Assembly: GCA_020636135.1 (NCBI GenBank)
Contig: JACJYK010000001.1
Span: 3,458,501 to 3,522,500 of the forward strand
Direction of reading: 5' to 3'
DNA: 64,000 bases
Source: Lewinellaceae bacterium
GTDB lineage: Bacteria; Bacteroidota; Bacteroidia; Chitinophagales; Saprospiraceae
Both the position numbers and the translations under genes were made by a program. Under the pieces are notes generated by a model. The model was not told where the DNA came from and did not search any database. It saw nothing but the letters and a program-made list of their open reading frames with translations. Positions 56,390-64,000 of this stretch are shown piece by piece (position 1 is the stretch's first letter; the number at the start of each line of letters is the position of its first letter).

Positions 56390-56478
56390 GCCCGCCATAG
56401 CTTTAGCGAAGGCGGGCTCTTATTTTGAAATACCCAAATGAATAGCATGATGTCGGGCTTCGGCGGACAGTGTCCGCC
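56390..56478. repeat. Palindromic elements linked to the GIY-YIG gene
   Basis: Hairpin GCCCGCC / GGCGGGC (56390-56396, 56411-56417) encloses ATAGCTTTAGCGAA. GGCGGACA-g-TGTCCGCC (56462-56478) is an 8-bp palindrome lying inside the first codons of the GIY-YIG frame. Both share a GGCGG core and an adjoining TTAGCGAA or GGCTTCGG word, so they look like one related element type. Confidence 0.7.
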
Positions 56479-56734
56479 AGCTATTCAGACCTGGTATGTT
56501 TACATTCTCAAATGCAGGGATGGCACCCATTATGTTGGTAAAACCAAAGACATTGTTAAAAGACTAGAGCGACACGAAAAAGGCCAGGTTTCATATACTG
56601 CGCCCAGACGGCCAGTTAGCTTGGTTGTTTACATCGCTTTTCCGGATGAATGGAAAGCTGTTGGTTTGGAAAAATACCTTAAATCGGGTGCCGGAAGAGC
56701 TTTTGCTAAAAAGCATTTCTATCAAGAAAGTTAA
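56438..56734 (+). CDS. Small GIY-YIG nuclease-domain protein
   Basis: 98 residues. The single-domain fold is complete: WYVYILKCRDGTHYVGKT (GIY-YIG strands), Arg in DIVKRLERHEKG, then RRPVSLVVYIAFPDEWKA and the Glu-bearing helix VGLEKYLKSGAGRAFAKKHF. This matches the stand-alone UvrC-N-like/YhbQ-type group. The first 18 residues (MNSMMSGFGGQCPPAIQT) come from the palindromic element and are not part of the domain, so initiation may be under a hairpin. The gene sits inside the last unit of the tRNA-Ser array and is bounded downstream by an array motif at 56736. Confidence 0.88.
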   Translation: MNSMMSGFGGQCPPAIQTWYVYILKCRDGTHYVGKTKDIVKRLERHEKGQVSYTAPRRPVSLVVYIAFPDEWKAVGLEKYLKSGAGRAFAKKHFYQES

Positions 56735-56735
56735 T

Positions 56736-56764
56736 CTGGAAGTGTCGAATGCGTGCATTCGTAA
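56736..56764. repeat. Orphan copy of the array motif after GIY-YIG
   Basis: CTGGAAGTGTCGAATG then CGTGCATTCGTAA repeats, with one change, the motif found in the array at 55716, 55895, 56074 and 56253. It lies directly after the GIY-YIG stop, so that gene separates the start and middle of a fifth array unit. Confidence 0.88.
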
Positions 56765-56822
56765 CCCTGGAACTTCACGTTCACAGGAATGGATCAATCA
56801 TCAATTTATGTATCTTGAACCA

Positions 56823-58010
56823 ATGAGAACAAAAGACCAGTCCATCGAAGCGCTCCGTCAGGATACACCGGGAACCGAACACGTCATACACTTCAATAAC
56901 GCTGGTTGCGCCCTGCCGACCCGGCAAACCCTGGAAGCCATCCGGAACTATCAGGACCGGGAAGCGCTCTATGGTGGGTACGAGGTCATGGCGGAATACG
57001 CGGACCAGATAAAACAAACGCACCGGGAAATAGCCACCCTGATCCAGGCCCGGGAAGAGGACATTGCACTGACCGAAAATGCTTCCTCCAGCTTTAACCG
57101 GGCTTTGTATGCTTTCGATTGGAAGCCGGGCGAGGTGCTGCTTACTTCTGATATCGAATACGGCAATAACTACCTTAATTATCTTTGGCTGAAAGAAAAA
57201 TGGGGCATCGAAATTAAGATCATTGAATCCGGCACGGATGGCCGGGTTGATCCCGCTGACTTTGCCCGAAGCATTACCGCAAAAACTCGAATGATCGCAG
57301 TCACGCATATGCCCACCAACAGCGGCATTATTTACGATGTGGCCGGCGTGGGTGAGATTGCACGGCAATATGGTATTTCCTATCTCGTTGACGCTTGCCA
57401 GACCGCAGGGCAGCTGCCCCTCAATGTATCTGATATCGGCTGTGATTTCCTGTGTGCCACCAGTCGTAAATACCTGCGGGGACCACGTGGATTCGGTTTT
57501 CTGTATGTCAACCCGGACATCCTACCGAAAATCAAACCACAATGGCTGGACATGCATGCGGCGACCTGGTCCGGACTGGACTCCTATGAAATGGATCCTT
57601 CGGCGAAAATGTTTGAACAATGGGAAGTATCCTATGGCAACATGATGGGATTGAGCGCTGCCGTAGCCTATGCCAATGAGCTGGGTCCGGACTTCATCTG
57701 GCAAAGGATACACTATTTAGCTAAAAACCTGCGGCAGGCCCTGACGGACATACCTGGCATCTCGCTCCATGACCGGGGCAGCCATCTGGGCGGAATCGTC
57801 AGCTTTACGGTGGCCAATCAGCATCCCAAGGTGGTTAAAGAGACGCTGGGAAGGCAAAACATCAACACCTCTTTAAGTCCTGCAGCCAGCAGTTTTCTTG
57901 ACATGCAGCGTAAGGGACTCCTTATGGTCAACCGCGCTTCAGTCCATTATTACAATACAGAAGAAGAGATCTCCCAGCTTGCTCAGGCTTTGATGAAATG
58001 GACTCTTTGA
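56823..58010 (+). CDS. Class V aminotransferase-fold PLP enzyme
   Basis: 395 residues from the ATG at 56823; the ATG at 56808 is possible. The frame stays open further upstream, through the GIY-YIG gene, but that part is not coding. PLP-fold marks: HFNNAGCALPTRQTLEAI (start), ENASSSFNRALYAF, VTHMPTNSGIIYDVAGVG, the Asp-x-x-Gln motif VDACQTAGQLPL, and Lys216 in ATSRKYLRGPRG, the likely Schiff-base lysine. These match the cysteine desulfurase/isopenicillin epimerase-like branch. The reaction cannot be named from sequence alone. No co-directional partner. Confidence 0.9.
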   Translation: MRTKDQSIEALRQDTPGTEHVIHFNNAGCALPTRQTLEAIRNYQDREALYGGYEVMAEYADQIKQTHREIATLIQAREEDIALTENASSSFNRALYAFDWKPGEVLLTSDIEYGNNYLNYLWLKEKWGIEIKIIESGTDGRVDPADFARSITAKTRMIAVTHMPTNSGIIYDVAGVGEIARQYGISYLVDACQTAGQLPLNVSDIGCDFLCATSRKYLRGPRGFGFLYVNPDILPKIKPQWLDMHAATWSGLDSYEMDPSAKMFEQWEVSYGNMMGLSAAVAYANELGPDFIWQRIHYLAKNLRQALTDIPGISLHDRGSHLGGIVSFTVANQHPKVVKETLGRQNINTSLSPAASSFLDMQRKGLLMVNRASVHYYNTEEEISQLAQALMKWTL

Positions 58011-58164
58011 TGGTGTATTGAAGCATTCAATCTCGATTAAGCCACCTGGTATGCCCGCCCGGGAAATTCGAATTGTGCCATGTCAATCGTTTTTTTATAT
58101 TTAGCAGTGATGAATCGCTGGTTTAGTTTGGCGAAAGTCATTTAATGCACAAAAATTTCAAACC

Positions 58165-58563
58165 ATGAAAAGAAATTTCGCTTTCGCTGTGGTCGCAATC
58201 CTCAGCAGTTTTTTGGTTTTTGCTTTCACCTTTGATCACGGCACCTCGTCGACGGAAATGGCTATGGCCAAGTTTAAGATCCCAAAGAAGGTCAATGCCG
58301 TCATCCAGGACAAATGTTATGGATGCCATAATCCCAATGCCCGTGGTGACAAATCAAAAGCCAAACTGGATTGGGATGGATTAGCTGGTATGTCCATGTC
58401 TGATCAGGCCATGAAAATGAAAGACATCGCCAAGGTGCTCGAAGATGGTTCGATGCCTCCAAAGATGTTCCTGGATCGTAGTCCGGATAAAAAATTAACC
58501 GATGCTGAAACGGCGCTGATGTCCAAATGGGCTAATAAAATGGCTAGTAAACTCAGCAAATAA
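58165..58563 (+). CDS. Exported heme-binding (c-type cytochrome-like) protein
   Basis: 132 residues with signal peptide (NFAFAVVAILSSFLVFAF). A single heme c motif, CYGCH (51-55), is followed by NPNARGDKSKAKLDW, a conserved order in Bacteroidota heme-binding proteins. A candidate Met ligand lies in GSMPPKMFLD. It ends at a strong terminator and precedes the sulfotransferase gene by 132 bp. Probable periplasmic electron carrier or heme sensor. Confidence 0.87.
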   Translation: MKRNFAFAVVAILSSFLVFAFTFDHGTSSTEMAMAKFKIPKKVNAVIQDKCYGCHNPNARGDKSKAKLDWDGLAGMSMSDQAMKMKDIAKVLEDGSMPPKMFLDRSPDKKLTDAETALMSKWANKMASKLSK

Positions 58564-58593
58564 CCGTATCTACTTCGCAAGTCTTACAATTAC

Positions 58594-58624
58594 AAAGGTG
58601 ACCGTATCCCGGTCACCTTTTTTG
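58594..58624 (+). terminator. Strong terminator after the cytochrome-like gene
   Basis: AAAGGTGACCG pairs with CGGTCACCTTT (11 bp, loop TATCC) and is followed by T4 on the plus strand (58618-58624 as a T-run). Confidence 0.88.
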
Positions 58625-58662
58625 TTCGTACCCTCTTGGCTGTCCCGAATGGCTATAATTTG

Positions 58663-58670
58663 TAGATTTG
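58663..58670 (+). promoter_or_regulatory. Possible -7 element TAGATTTG of the sulfotransferase gene
   Basis: The box fits TAnnTTTG and lies 25 bp before the start at 58696. The nearest upstream TTG (58636) is 24 bp away, slightly too far, so support is partial. Confidence 0.35.
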
Positions 58671-58695
58671 CGGCATAAATGTTTGCAACGGTAGT

Positions 58696-60381
58696 ATGAA
58701 AAAACTTTTCCTTGTCTGGACTTTATGCATCTCACTTTTTGGAACCATCTTACAGGCGCAGGACTCTGCTTCTTCCATAGGATTACAGGAGTATCAAAAA
58801 TCTACAGCTTTTAATGGTTACACCTTATTTGCTCCCTTCTTTTCCAAAACCGTCTACCTGATAGATAATTGCGGGAGCGGCGTCCATCAATGGACCGGCA
58901 ACTATTTCCCGGCAGCTTCCGTCGAAATGTTATCCAATGGGCACCTCATGCGTACCTCCAATACGGCCGTCAATGGCAACCCCAATTTCGTTTTTGCCGG
59001 AGGTGGCGAGCTGATCCAGGAATTGGACTGGGACAGCAATGTGGTCTGGGAATTCAAATATTCTGATAGCCTCCATCGCATGCATCATGACTTCAAACGA
59101 CTGCCTAACGGCCATGTTATCTTCCCTGCCTGGGAATTGAAGACCAGGGAGGAGGCCATTGCAGCCGGACGGGACAGCACCAAACTTCCCGATGGGGCCC
59201 TCTGGTCCGAAACCATCGTAGAAGTGGATCCTGCTAACGACAGCATCGTATGGCAATGGCATCTCTGGGATCACCTCATCCAGGACTTGGACTCGACGAA
59301 AGCCAATTACGGTGTGATTGCAGACCATCCGGAATTACTGGATATCAACATCACCGGCGGACAGACCGTAACCGGAGGAGCCAACTGGCTGCACGTCAAC
59401 ACCATCGACTACAACCCTATGATGAACCAGATCCTCTTCAGCTCTCCGTTCATCAATGAATTGTTTATCATCGATCACAGCACGAACACGGCTCAAGCGG
59501 CAGGACATGCCGGTGGGAATAGCCTCCTGGGAGGAGACTTCCTCTATCGCTGGGGCAATCCCCAAAATTACGACCACGGCACTTCTGCGGATCAGAAGAT
59601 GTTTGGTTCACACGCTGTAAAATGGATCCCACAAGGACTGGAAGACGCAGGTAAAATCATGTTTTTCAACAACGGCCCGCATCTTGACGGCCCTTATTCA
59701 TCGGTGGACATCATCAATCCGCCTATCGATAATTATTCGCTCGGACAGTATGTCTACATCCCCGGCGTGGCTTATGGCCCGGCAGCTGCGGATTGGTCCT
59801 ACCGAGCAGACCCACCGACCTCCCTGTTCTCGCCAATCCTGTCCAACGGACAACGGCTTCCCAACGGAAATACACTGATCTGCTCCGGTATCAACGGGCG
59901 CATCCTGGAGATCGATCCGGAGGGACAGACGGTTTGGGAATACATCAATCCGATCATTCATACCGGAGCCATGGCCCAGAGCGACACCGTGCCAGTAGTC
60001 AATGGACTCAACGCCAACCTGATCTTCCGTGCCACCCGTTATGCCACCGATTTTGCAGGCTTTGACGGGCAGGATCTGTCGCCGCAGGGACCGCTGGAAA
60101 CACAGGATCTGTTCATCGCCGATTGCACCATCACCCGGCGCCAGGAATTTTTGGATGAATGGACTGCGGTTTATCCCAATCCGGCATCGAATATGATTCA
60201 CATCGAATTTCCGGAAATCGACCGGAAAGAACTCCGGATCATTGACGCCATGGGCCGGGAAGTGCTGAAACACCGCATCCAGAGCAGCTCTACGGAACTG
60301 GATGTCTCCCGGCTTACGGCGGGATGGTATTTCATCCAGGTCCCCGGGTATGTACCACAGAAGTTGCTGATCAACCGGTAG
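58696..60381 (+). CDS. Aryl-sulfate sulfotransferase-like protein with T9SS sorting domain
   Basis: 561 residues with signal peptide (KLFLVWTLCISLFGTILQAQ). The propeller of the arylsulfotransferase (ASST) family is seen: ELDWDSNVVWEFKYSDSLHRMHHDFKRLPNGH region, SETIVEVDPANDSIVWQWHLWDH and HSTNTAQAAGHAGG with late ILEIDPEGQTVWEY. The His residues in HRMHHDF are the likely catalytic site region. The C-terminal 75 residues are a T9SS type A domain (WTAVYPNPASNMIHIEF ... GWYFIQVPG). It would be secreted and may transfer sulfate between phenolic compounds. Confidence 0.9.
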   Translation: MKKLFLVWTLCISLFGTILQAQDSASSIGLQEYQKSTAFNGYTLFAPFFSKTVYLIDNCGSGVHQWTGNYFPAASVEMLSNGHLMRTSNTAVNGNPNFVFAGGGELIQELDWDSNVVWEFKYSDSLHRMHHDFKRLPNGHVIFPAWELKTREEAIAAGRDSTKLPDGALWSETIVEVDPANDSIVWQWHLWDHLIQDLDSTKANYGVIADHPELLDINITGGQTVTGGANWLHVNTIDYNPMMNQILFSSPFINELFIIDHSTNTAQAAGHAGGNSLLGGDFLYRWGNPQNYDHGTSADQKMFGSHAVKWIPQGLEDAGKIMFFNNGPHLDGPYSSVDIINPPIDNYSLGQYVYIPGVAYGPAAADWSYRADPPTSLFSPILSNGQRLPNGNTLICSGINGRILEIDPEGQTVWEYINPIIHTGAMAQSDTVPVVNGLNANLIFRATRYATDFAGFDGQDLSPQGPLETQDLFIADCTITRRQEFLDEWTAVYPNPASNMIHIEFPEIDRKELRIIDAMGREVLKHRIQSSSTELDVSRLTAGWYFIQVPGYVPQKLLINR

Positions 60382-60516
60382 GACCTGGTATCATTCTTCC
60401 TTGCAGCATACGATCCTGAGGCTGCCGGAATGACCGGTGACTTTTTATTCCAGCGTTCGGTCCCGTTTATTCGAAGGTAAAAGGAGACCAACAGGCTGAA
60501 ATCCTTATAAGCCAAT

Positions 60517-61950
60517 TTAATTTTTTTCCGGTATAGGAGGAGGTCCCGCCGGCAACATGGCTTCATACGTTTGATCTCCCTTACGCTCCATAAATTCAGC
60601 TTTCATTTCCTGTAAGGTCTGCGGCTGCATAAAGAGATCCATCATGGTCAAGCCCAGTGCTTTTGCAGCATACAGCATCCCTTTATGGCCAATGGACATG
60701 CCTCCGCAAGCTACCACCGGCCACGCATGCCAGGGGGTAGCGACAGGAGCCGTCGTCACCACCAGGCTGATCTCCGGCACGATCCAGCTGACATCTCCGA
60801 CGTCCGTGGATCCGCCCGGGGGATCCGGGGCAGTGGGCTCTAATGGCGTGATGGAAGCATCCAACCCCTTCTCCTCAATTCCCGTGGATTTCTGTAATTC
60901 CTTGGCGAATGCTATTTCTTCTTCGGTGTATTCAATGGCCCCAAGCATTTCAAGATTGGATTGTAATACAGCAGCACCCCGGCGATTGGGAATTTCATCG
61001 TAGATCCCATTTTGAAGGACCACTTCGGACTCGACTCCGGCGATGAGAGCCGCCCCTTTGGCAATATCTTTCATCCGCTCGGAAACAGTCAGCACGCCAG
61101 GCATCTTTGAGTCACGGATCCAGATCCAGACCTGGGCCTCATCCGGGACCACATTGGGTACCTGGCCACCCTTAGTAATCACATAATGGATGCGTACCGA
61201 AGGATGAACATGCTCCCGCAATAAGTTAATACCGTCCACAAACGACTCAACCCCATCCAGGGCGCTGCGGCCATTCCAGGGATCGAATGCTGCATGGGCA
61301 GCCTTGCCATGGAAGTTGACCAGATAGTCGATCACAGCCTGCGAACTCTGGGTTGATGCTTTGGTCTGATAATCCGGATGCCAGTCCAAACAGGCATCCA
61401 GATCATTAAATAGTCCGGCCCGGGCCATATAAACCTTGCCTCCCACGGATTCTTCAGCCGGTGTGCCGTAGAAGCGCACCGTTCCTTTCGCTCCTGTTTT
61501 CTGCATCCATTCCTTGACCGCGATGGCCGCGCCCAGGCTGGCCGCTCCGAATAGATTATGCCCGCATCCATGTCCCGGTGCACCTTCGACCAGCGGTTGT
61601 TTATCCGGTGTGGCCTGCTGCGATAGCCCCGGCAGTGCATCGTATTCTCCCAGGACACCAATGATAGGCTTACCTGAGCCGTAACTGGCCACAAAAGCCG
61701 TGGGCATGCCGGCCACACCACGCTCGACCGTAAAACCCTGGGCTTCGGCATAATCGGCCAATACCCTGGAAGACTGGTACTCCTTCAGAGCAGTCTCCGC
61801 AAAGGCCCAGATCTGATCACTGAGATGGATTAGATCGGCTGCATGCGCGTCAACAGCCATTTGTACGCTCTGCTTATCCTGCATTGTTTGTCCTTCTGCC
61901 AGCGAAAGGCAAAAAAATAACATGAACCCTATGGTTAAATATCTCATCAT
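60517..61950 (-). CDS. Exported M20 metallopeptidase/amidohydrolase (AbgB-like)
   Basis: 477 residues with signal (RYLTIGFMLFFCLSLAEGQ). M20 marks: GVLGEYDALPGLSQ, first metal ligand in APGHGCGHNLFGAA, catalytic Glu-Glu in FYGTPAEESVGGK, and the lid-domain segment VNFHGKAAHAAFDPWNGRSALD, whose His contacts the substrate. The order and length match aminobenzoyl-glutamate utilization protein B-like amidases, but an exported location is unusual for AbgB. It probably releases amide-linked acids. Confidence 0.9.
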   Translation of the reverse strand: MMRYLTIGFMLFFCLSLAEGQTMQDKQSVQMAVDAHAADLIHLSDQIWAFAETALKEYQSSRVLADYAEAQGFTVERGVAGMPTAFVASYGSGKPIIGVLGEYDALPGLSQQATPDKQPLVEGAPGHGCGHNLFGAASLGAAIAVKEWMQKTGAKGTVRFYGTPAEESVGGKVYMARAGLFNDLDACLDWHPDYQTKASTQSSQAVIDYLVNFHGKAAHAAFDPWNGRSALDGVESFVDGINLLREHVHPSVRIHYVITKGGQVPNVVPDEAQVWIWIRDSKMPGVLTVSERMKDIAKGAALIAGVESEVVLQNGIYDEIPNRRGAAVLQSNLEMLGAIEYTEEEIAFAKELQKSTGIEEKGLDASITPLEPTAPDPPGGSTDVGDVSWIVPEISLVVTTAPVATPWHAWPVVACGGMSIGHKGMLYAAKALGLTMMDLFMQPQTLQEMKAEFMERKGDQTYEAMLPAGPPPIPEKN

Positions 61951-62144
61951 TGAAACTATTAATATGATTTATCATCTCATTGGAAAACAGGAAGGAACAT
62001 CCGGTAAAAAATAAGCCATGTACCGGAACTTCAGTCTGCCCGGGATTGAATCCGGCATCTTTCCTTCTGCCTCTTCCTCCAGCCTTCGGACTAAGTTAAG
62101 AAATACCATTGACCTGAATGATCGACTTGCAAGGCAGAATTCCA

Positions 62145-62175
62145 TTGACTGATACCAAAATTCGTTGTAACTTTC
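62145..62175 (+). promoter_or_regulatory. Promoter candidate of the coiled-coil protein operon
   Basis: TTG (62145-62147), a 20-bp spacer, and TAACTTTC (62168-62175), seven of eight bases of TAnnTTTG counting the free positions. It lies 20 bp before the start at 62196. Confidence 0.45.
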
Positions 62176-62195
62176 ATTGGACTTAGTTCCCCAAT

Positions 62196-63359
62196 ATGGG
62201 ATTTAATTGGCTTATCGCCTGGCTTAAGACGGTATTACCCATCACACGCTCCAGCATGCTCTGGGTCTTGCTTCTTATTGCCGGGAATGTCATTGCCCAA
62301 CAAACATCCGGAGTAAGTAAAATCCAGGGCCGGGTGATCGAAAAGATCGGCTCGAAAGTTCAGGGCGTCTCAGATGCCCAGGTCTTGATCGAAGGTCAGG
62401 GCCTGGTCTCTGTTGGTCCTGACGGCTATTTTACCGCCACCGTTCCCACTAAAACCAAATTAAAAATAGAAGTCCTTCCAACGACTTATCAGATCCTCCG
62501 TCCCCAGGATGGACAGGTGCCGCCCGAGCGGTTGTCGTACACCATTGAGATCTATGTCCTGTCCGGCACGGTGGATTCTAATCTGCAGGTTAACCTCCGC
62601 AAACTGGACGAAGAGATCAACCGGATCACCAAGGAGAAAAAACTATCGGACCGCCAGATCGTACGACTGGAAAAATCATTGCTGGACACGGTTTTGTATT
62701 ATCAGGAACAGCGTAAATCCTGGGATGCCAAGTTGGAGCAGACTCAGCAGATGCTGGAAGCTTCCAATCAGGCCAACCGACGTCTGTCCGACTCGCTGCA
62801 GTCCTTCTCCCGGCAGATCAATATCCTGCAGGATACGGTCAGCTCTTTGATGAACCGGCTCGCGGAAGCCCTCGAAGCGAAATACGTACGTCAAAAAGAG
62901 ATCTACGAAGGCCTTACCCGGGAAATACTGGACTATGAATCCAGGCTCAAGGACCTGCAAAACTGGTTGCCCAAGGTCCAATCCTGTTATAAAAGCAACC
63001 AGGCACTGGCCGCCTTCAACAAGGTATGTGTCGCATACAGCAATGCACGCGACGCACTGTATAATGACCAGCAAAACAACCTGCTGGGCCTGCAACATTA
63101 CTGGGATGATCCCGCCGCTACTGAAAACCTGCAGACATATTATCAACAGGTATTCTCAGGGATCCACGACCCGATCATTCTGGATGAAGTCAACCAGACC
63201 GTCATTCGGAACCTTCAGGAATACAGCACCAAAGGCATCCGAAAAGTCTCGGACACCCGACGCGCTGCTGACGATGCTTACGACCAACTGAAATCGCAAC
63301 TGCCTCAGCTGGAGGCTGCTCAAAACCATCTTTTCGACATTCTGAAACTAGAAATTTAA
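62196..63359 (+). CDS. Exported coiled-coil protein with carboxypeptidase-regulatory-like domain
   Basis: 387 residues. Signal (SSMLWVLLLIAGNVIAQ). Residues about 45-130 form a CarboxypepD_reg-like beta domain (GVSDAQVLIEGQGLVSVGPDGYFTATV). Residues about 140-260 are a long coiled coil (LDEEINRITKEKKL, ASNQANRRLSDSLQSFSRQ, DYESRLKDLQNWL). A helical C-part follows. I know no named family for this order. It is followed after 4 bp by the next lipoprotein gene and so is in one operon with it. Confidence 0.78.
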   Translation: MGFNWLIAWLKTVLPITRSSMLWVLLLIAGNVIAQQTSGVSKIQGRVIEKIGSKVQGVSDAQVLIEGQGLVSVGPDGYFTATVPTKTKLKIEVLPTTYQILRPQDGQVPPERLSYTIEIYVLSGTVDSNLQVNLRKLDEEINRITKEKKLSDRQIVRLEKSLLDTVLYYQEQRKSWDAKLEQTQQMLEASNQANRRLSDSLQSFSRQINILQDTVSSLMNRLAEALEAKYVRQKEIYEGLTREILDYESRLKDLQNWLPKVQSCYKSNQALAAFNKVCVAYSNARDALYNDQQNNLLGLQHYWDDPAATENLQTYYQQVFSGIHDPIILDEVNQTVIRNLQEYSTKGIRKVSDTRRAADDAYDQLKSQLPQLEAAQNHLFDILKLEI

Positions 63360-63363
63360 CGCT

Positions 63364-64000
63364 ATGAGAAAGCAAAACTTCAACCTACTGATCGGTATGG
63401 CAATGGGAATTTATCTGGTTGGGCTTCTCAGCAGCTGTAACCCACAGTGCGATTCCCCATTTACAGTCGTAGTTAAGAGCCCGGTCAACGCGATGGGCAG
63501 TGAGATCCTGCTTCAGGCCAGCAATCCCCTCTTTACAGATCAGTTAAGGTCACGGGCGGTCTATGTGAACAATCAGCCGTTATCCTCGGACCAGGTTCAG
63601 TTTGTGGAAGGGCTGGGCCTGATCGTACGAATGCCCGATAATCTGAACGGTAATGTTAACCTGGAAGTAGAAGATTACGATTGCGGACCGTTAGGGGTAC
63701 AGGTCGCCATGGAGGATCCCAGCTTTTTCATCAACAACCCCAATTACATCCTGCCCTCCCCTCCTGATATTGTCATTCCGGTAACACCACCTTCGTTTCC
63801 GCCGGACATCACCAATGCCTGGATCAGCCCACAGAATCCCGACTATTGCCTGTGGTTTGGGCCTTATCAGGAATATCCGCTGATCAAAGGCGGCAAGCTG
63901 ATCCTGACAGATACCACCCGTCTGGTCGCTTCCGGCAGTTTTGAACTGAGTACCTGTGGCAATACCAGTGCATATTATTTCAACAATCCGTTTTTCGGGA
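63364..64000 (+). CDS. Lipoprotein with IPT-like domain, cut by the window end (partial)
   Basis: The first 212 residues are visible. Lipobox VGLLSSC (Cys25) after MRKQNFNLLIGMAMGIYL. An IPT/TIG-like stretch follows (FTVVVKSPVNAMGSEILLQ ... GNVNLEVEDYDCG). A Pro-rich linker near residue 140 (LPSPPDIVIPVTPPSFPP) leads into a second, unrecognised part. It starts 4 bp after the coiled-coil gene stop, so both are co-transcribed. The gene continues beyond 64000. Confidence 0.82.
   Translation, partial: MRKQNFNLLIGMAMGIYLVGLLSSCNPQCDSPFTVVVKSPVNAMGSEILLQASNPLFTDQLRSRAVYVNNQPLSSDQVQFVEGLGLIVRMPDNLNGNVNLEVEDYDCGPLGVQVAMEDPSFFINNPNYILPSPPDIVIPVTPPSFPPDITNAWISPQNPDYCLWFGPYQEYPLIKGGKLILTDTTRLVASGSFELSTCGNTSAYYFNNPFFG

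Noticed and set aside
56625..56822. N-terminal extension of the class V aminotransferase
   Set aside because: It overlaps the GIY-YIG gene in another frame, and the fold begins only after 56823.

Overview
The window reads as a chromosomal segment of a free-living member of the Bacteroidota, perhaps near the Saprospiria; the exact lineage cannot be fixed from this sequence. The support is: secreted proteins with type IX secretion (T9SS) C-terminal sorting domains (29297-30802, 58696-60381), a hybrid two-component system of the Reg_prop/Y_Y_Y type (17848-22203), a NUDIX-family sugar regulator, DUF5916 and DUF2202 proteins, many SPII lipoproteins, weak or missing Shine-Dalgarno sequences, and promoters that fit the Bacteroidota TTG / TAnnTTTG pattern. 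There is one tRNA (Ser, anticodon CGA) and no rRNA, CRISPR array or prophage.

Layout. 1-8.2 kb: end of an outer-membrane barrel-like protein, a large BNR/sortilin-like secreted protein, a small exported protein, a DUF2202 lipoprotein, a low-complexity repeat patch, a RAYT-type transposase flanked by paired REP hairpins, a serine beta-lactamase-like hydrolase and a methyltransferase. 8.3-9.15 kb: non-coding tandem array with a 244-bp period. 9.3-15.5 kb: a tetR-tolC-MFP-RND efflux operon with a visible operator. 15.5-25.9 kb: a plant-polysaccharide (probably arabinan/arabinoxylan) island with GH51, a hybrid sensor, GH3 and a NUDIX regulator with a perfect palindromic operator. 26-37.1 kb: a TlpA-like thioredoxin, a glycine-rich small protein, an IPT/NHL lipoprotein, a T9SS cargo protein, a LuxR-type regulator with a degenerate receiver, two unknown lipoproteins, GH127 and an alpha/beta hydrolase. 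37.2-37.6 kb: a strikingly G-poor A/C-rich repeat patch. 37.7-55.5 kb: purL, LURP-one protein, GH95, lipase-like hydrolase, PepSY-type membrane protein, VOC protein, DUF5916, GH30, SDR, an unusual Trp/basic-rich exported protein and a membrane-inserted amidohydrolase. 55.58-56.77 kb: tRNA-Ser followed by a tandem array whose 179-bp units each start with the last 17 nt of the tRNA gene, with a GIY-YIG gene cassette sitting in the final unit. 56.8-64 kb: class V aminotransferase, cytochrome c-like protein, aryl-sulfate sulfotransferase with T9SS tail, M20 peptidase and two exported proteins of unknown function, the last cut by the window edge.

How it works together. Five glycoside hydrolases (GH51, GH3, GH127, GH95, GH30), all with export signals, point to breakdown of arabinose-, xylose- and fucose-containing glycans. 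Two different regulators, the periplasm-sensing hybrid kinase and the cytoplasmic NUDIX repressor, sit among the arabinose-type enzymes. No SusC/SusD pair is present, so this is not a canonical polysaccharide utilization locus.

The most unusual signals are non-coding: the tRNA-anchored array interrupted by a GIY-YIG cassette, the 244-bp hairpin array, and the REP-flanked RAYT whose expected catalytic tyrosine appears to be phenylalanine.
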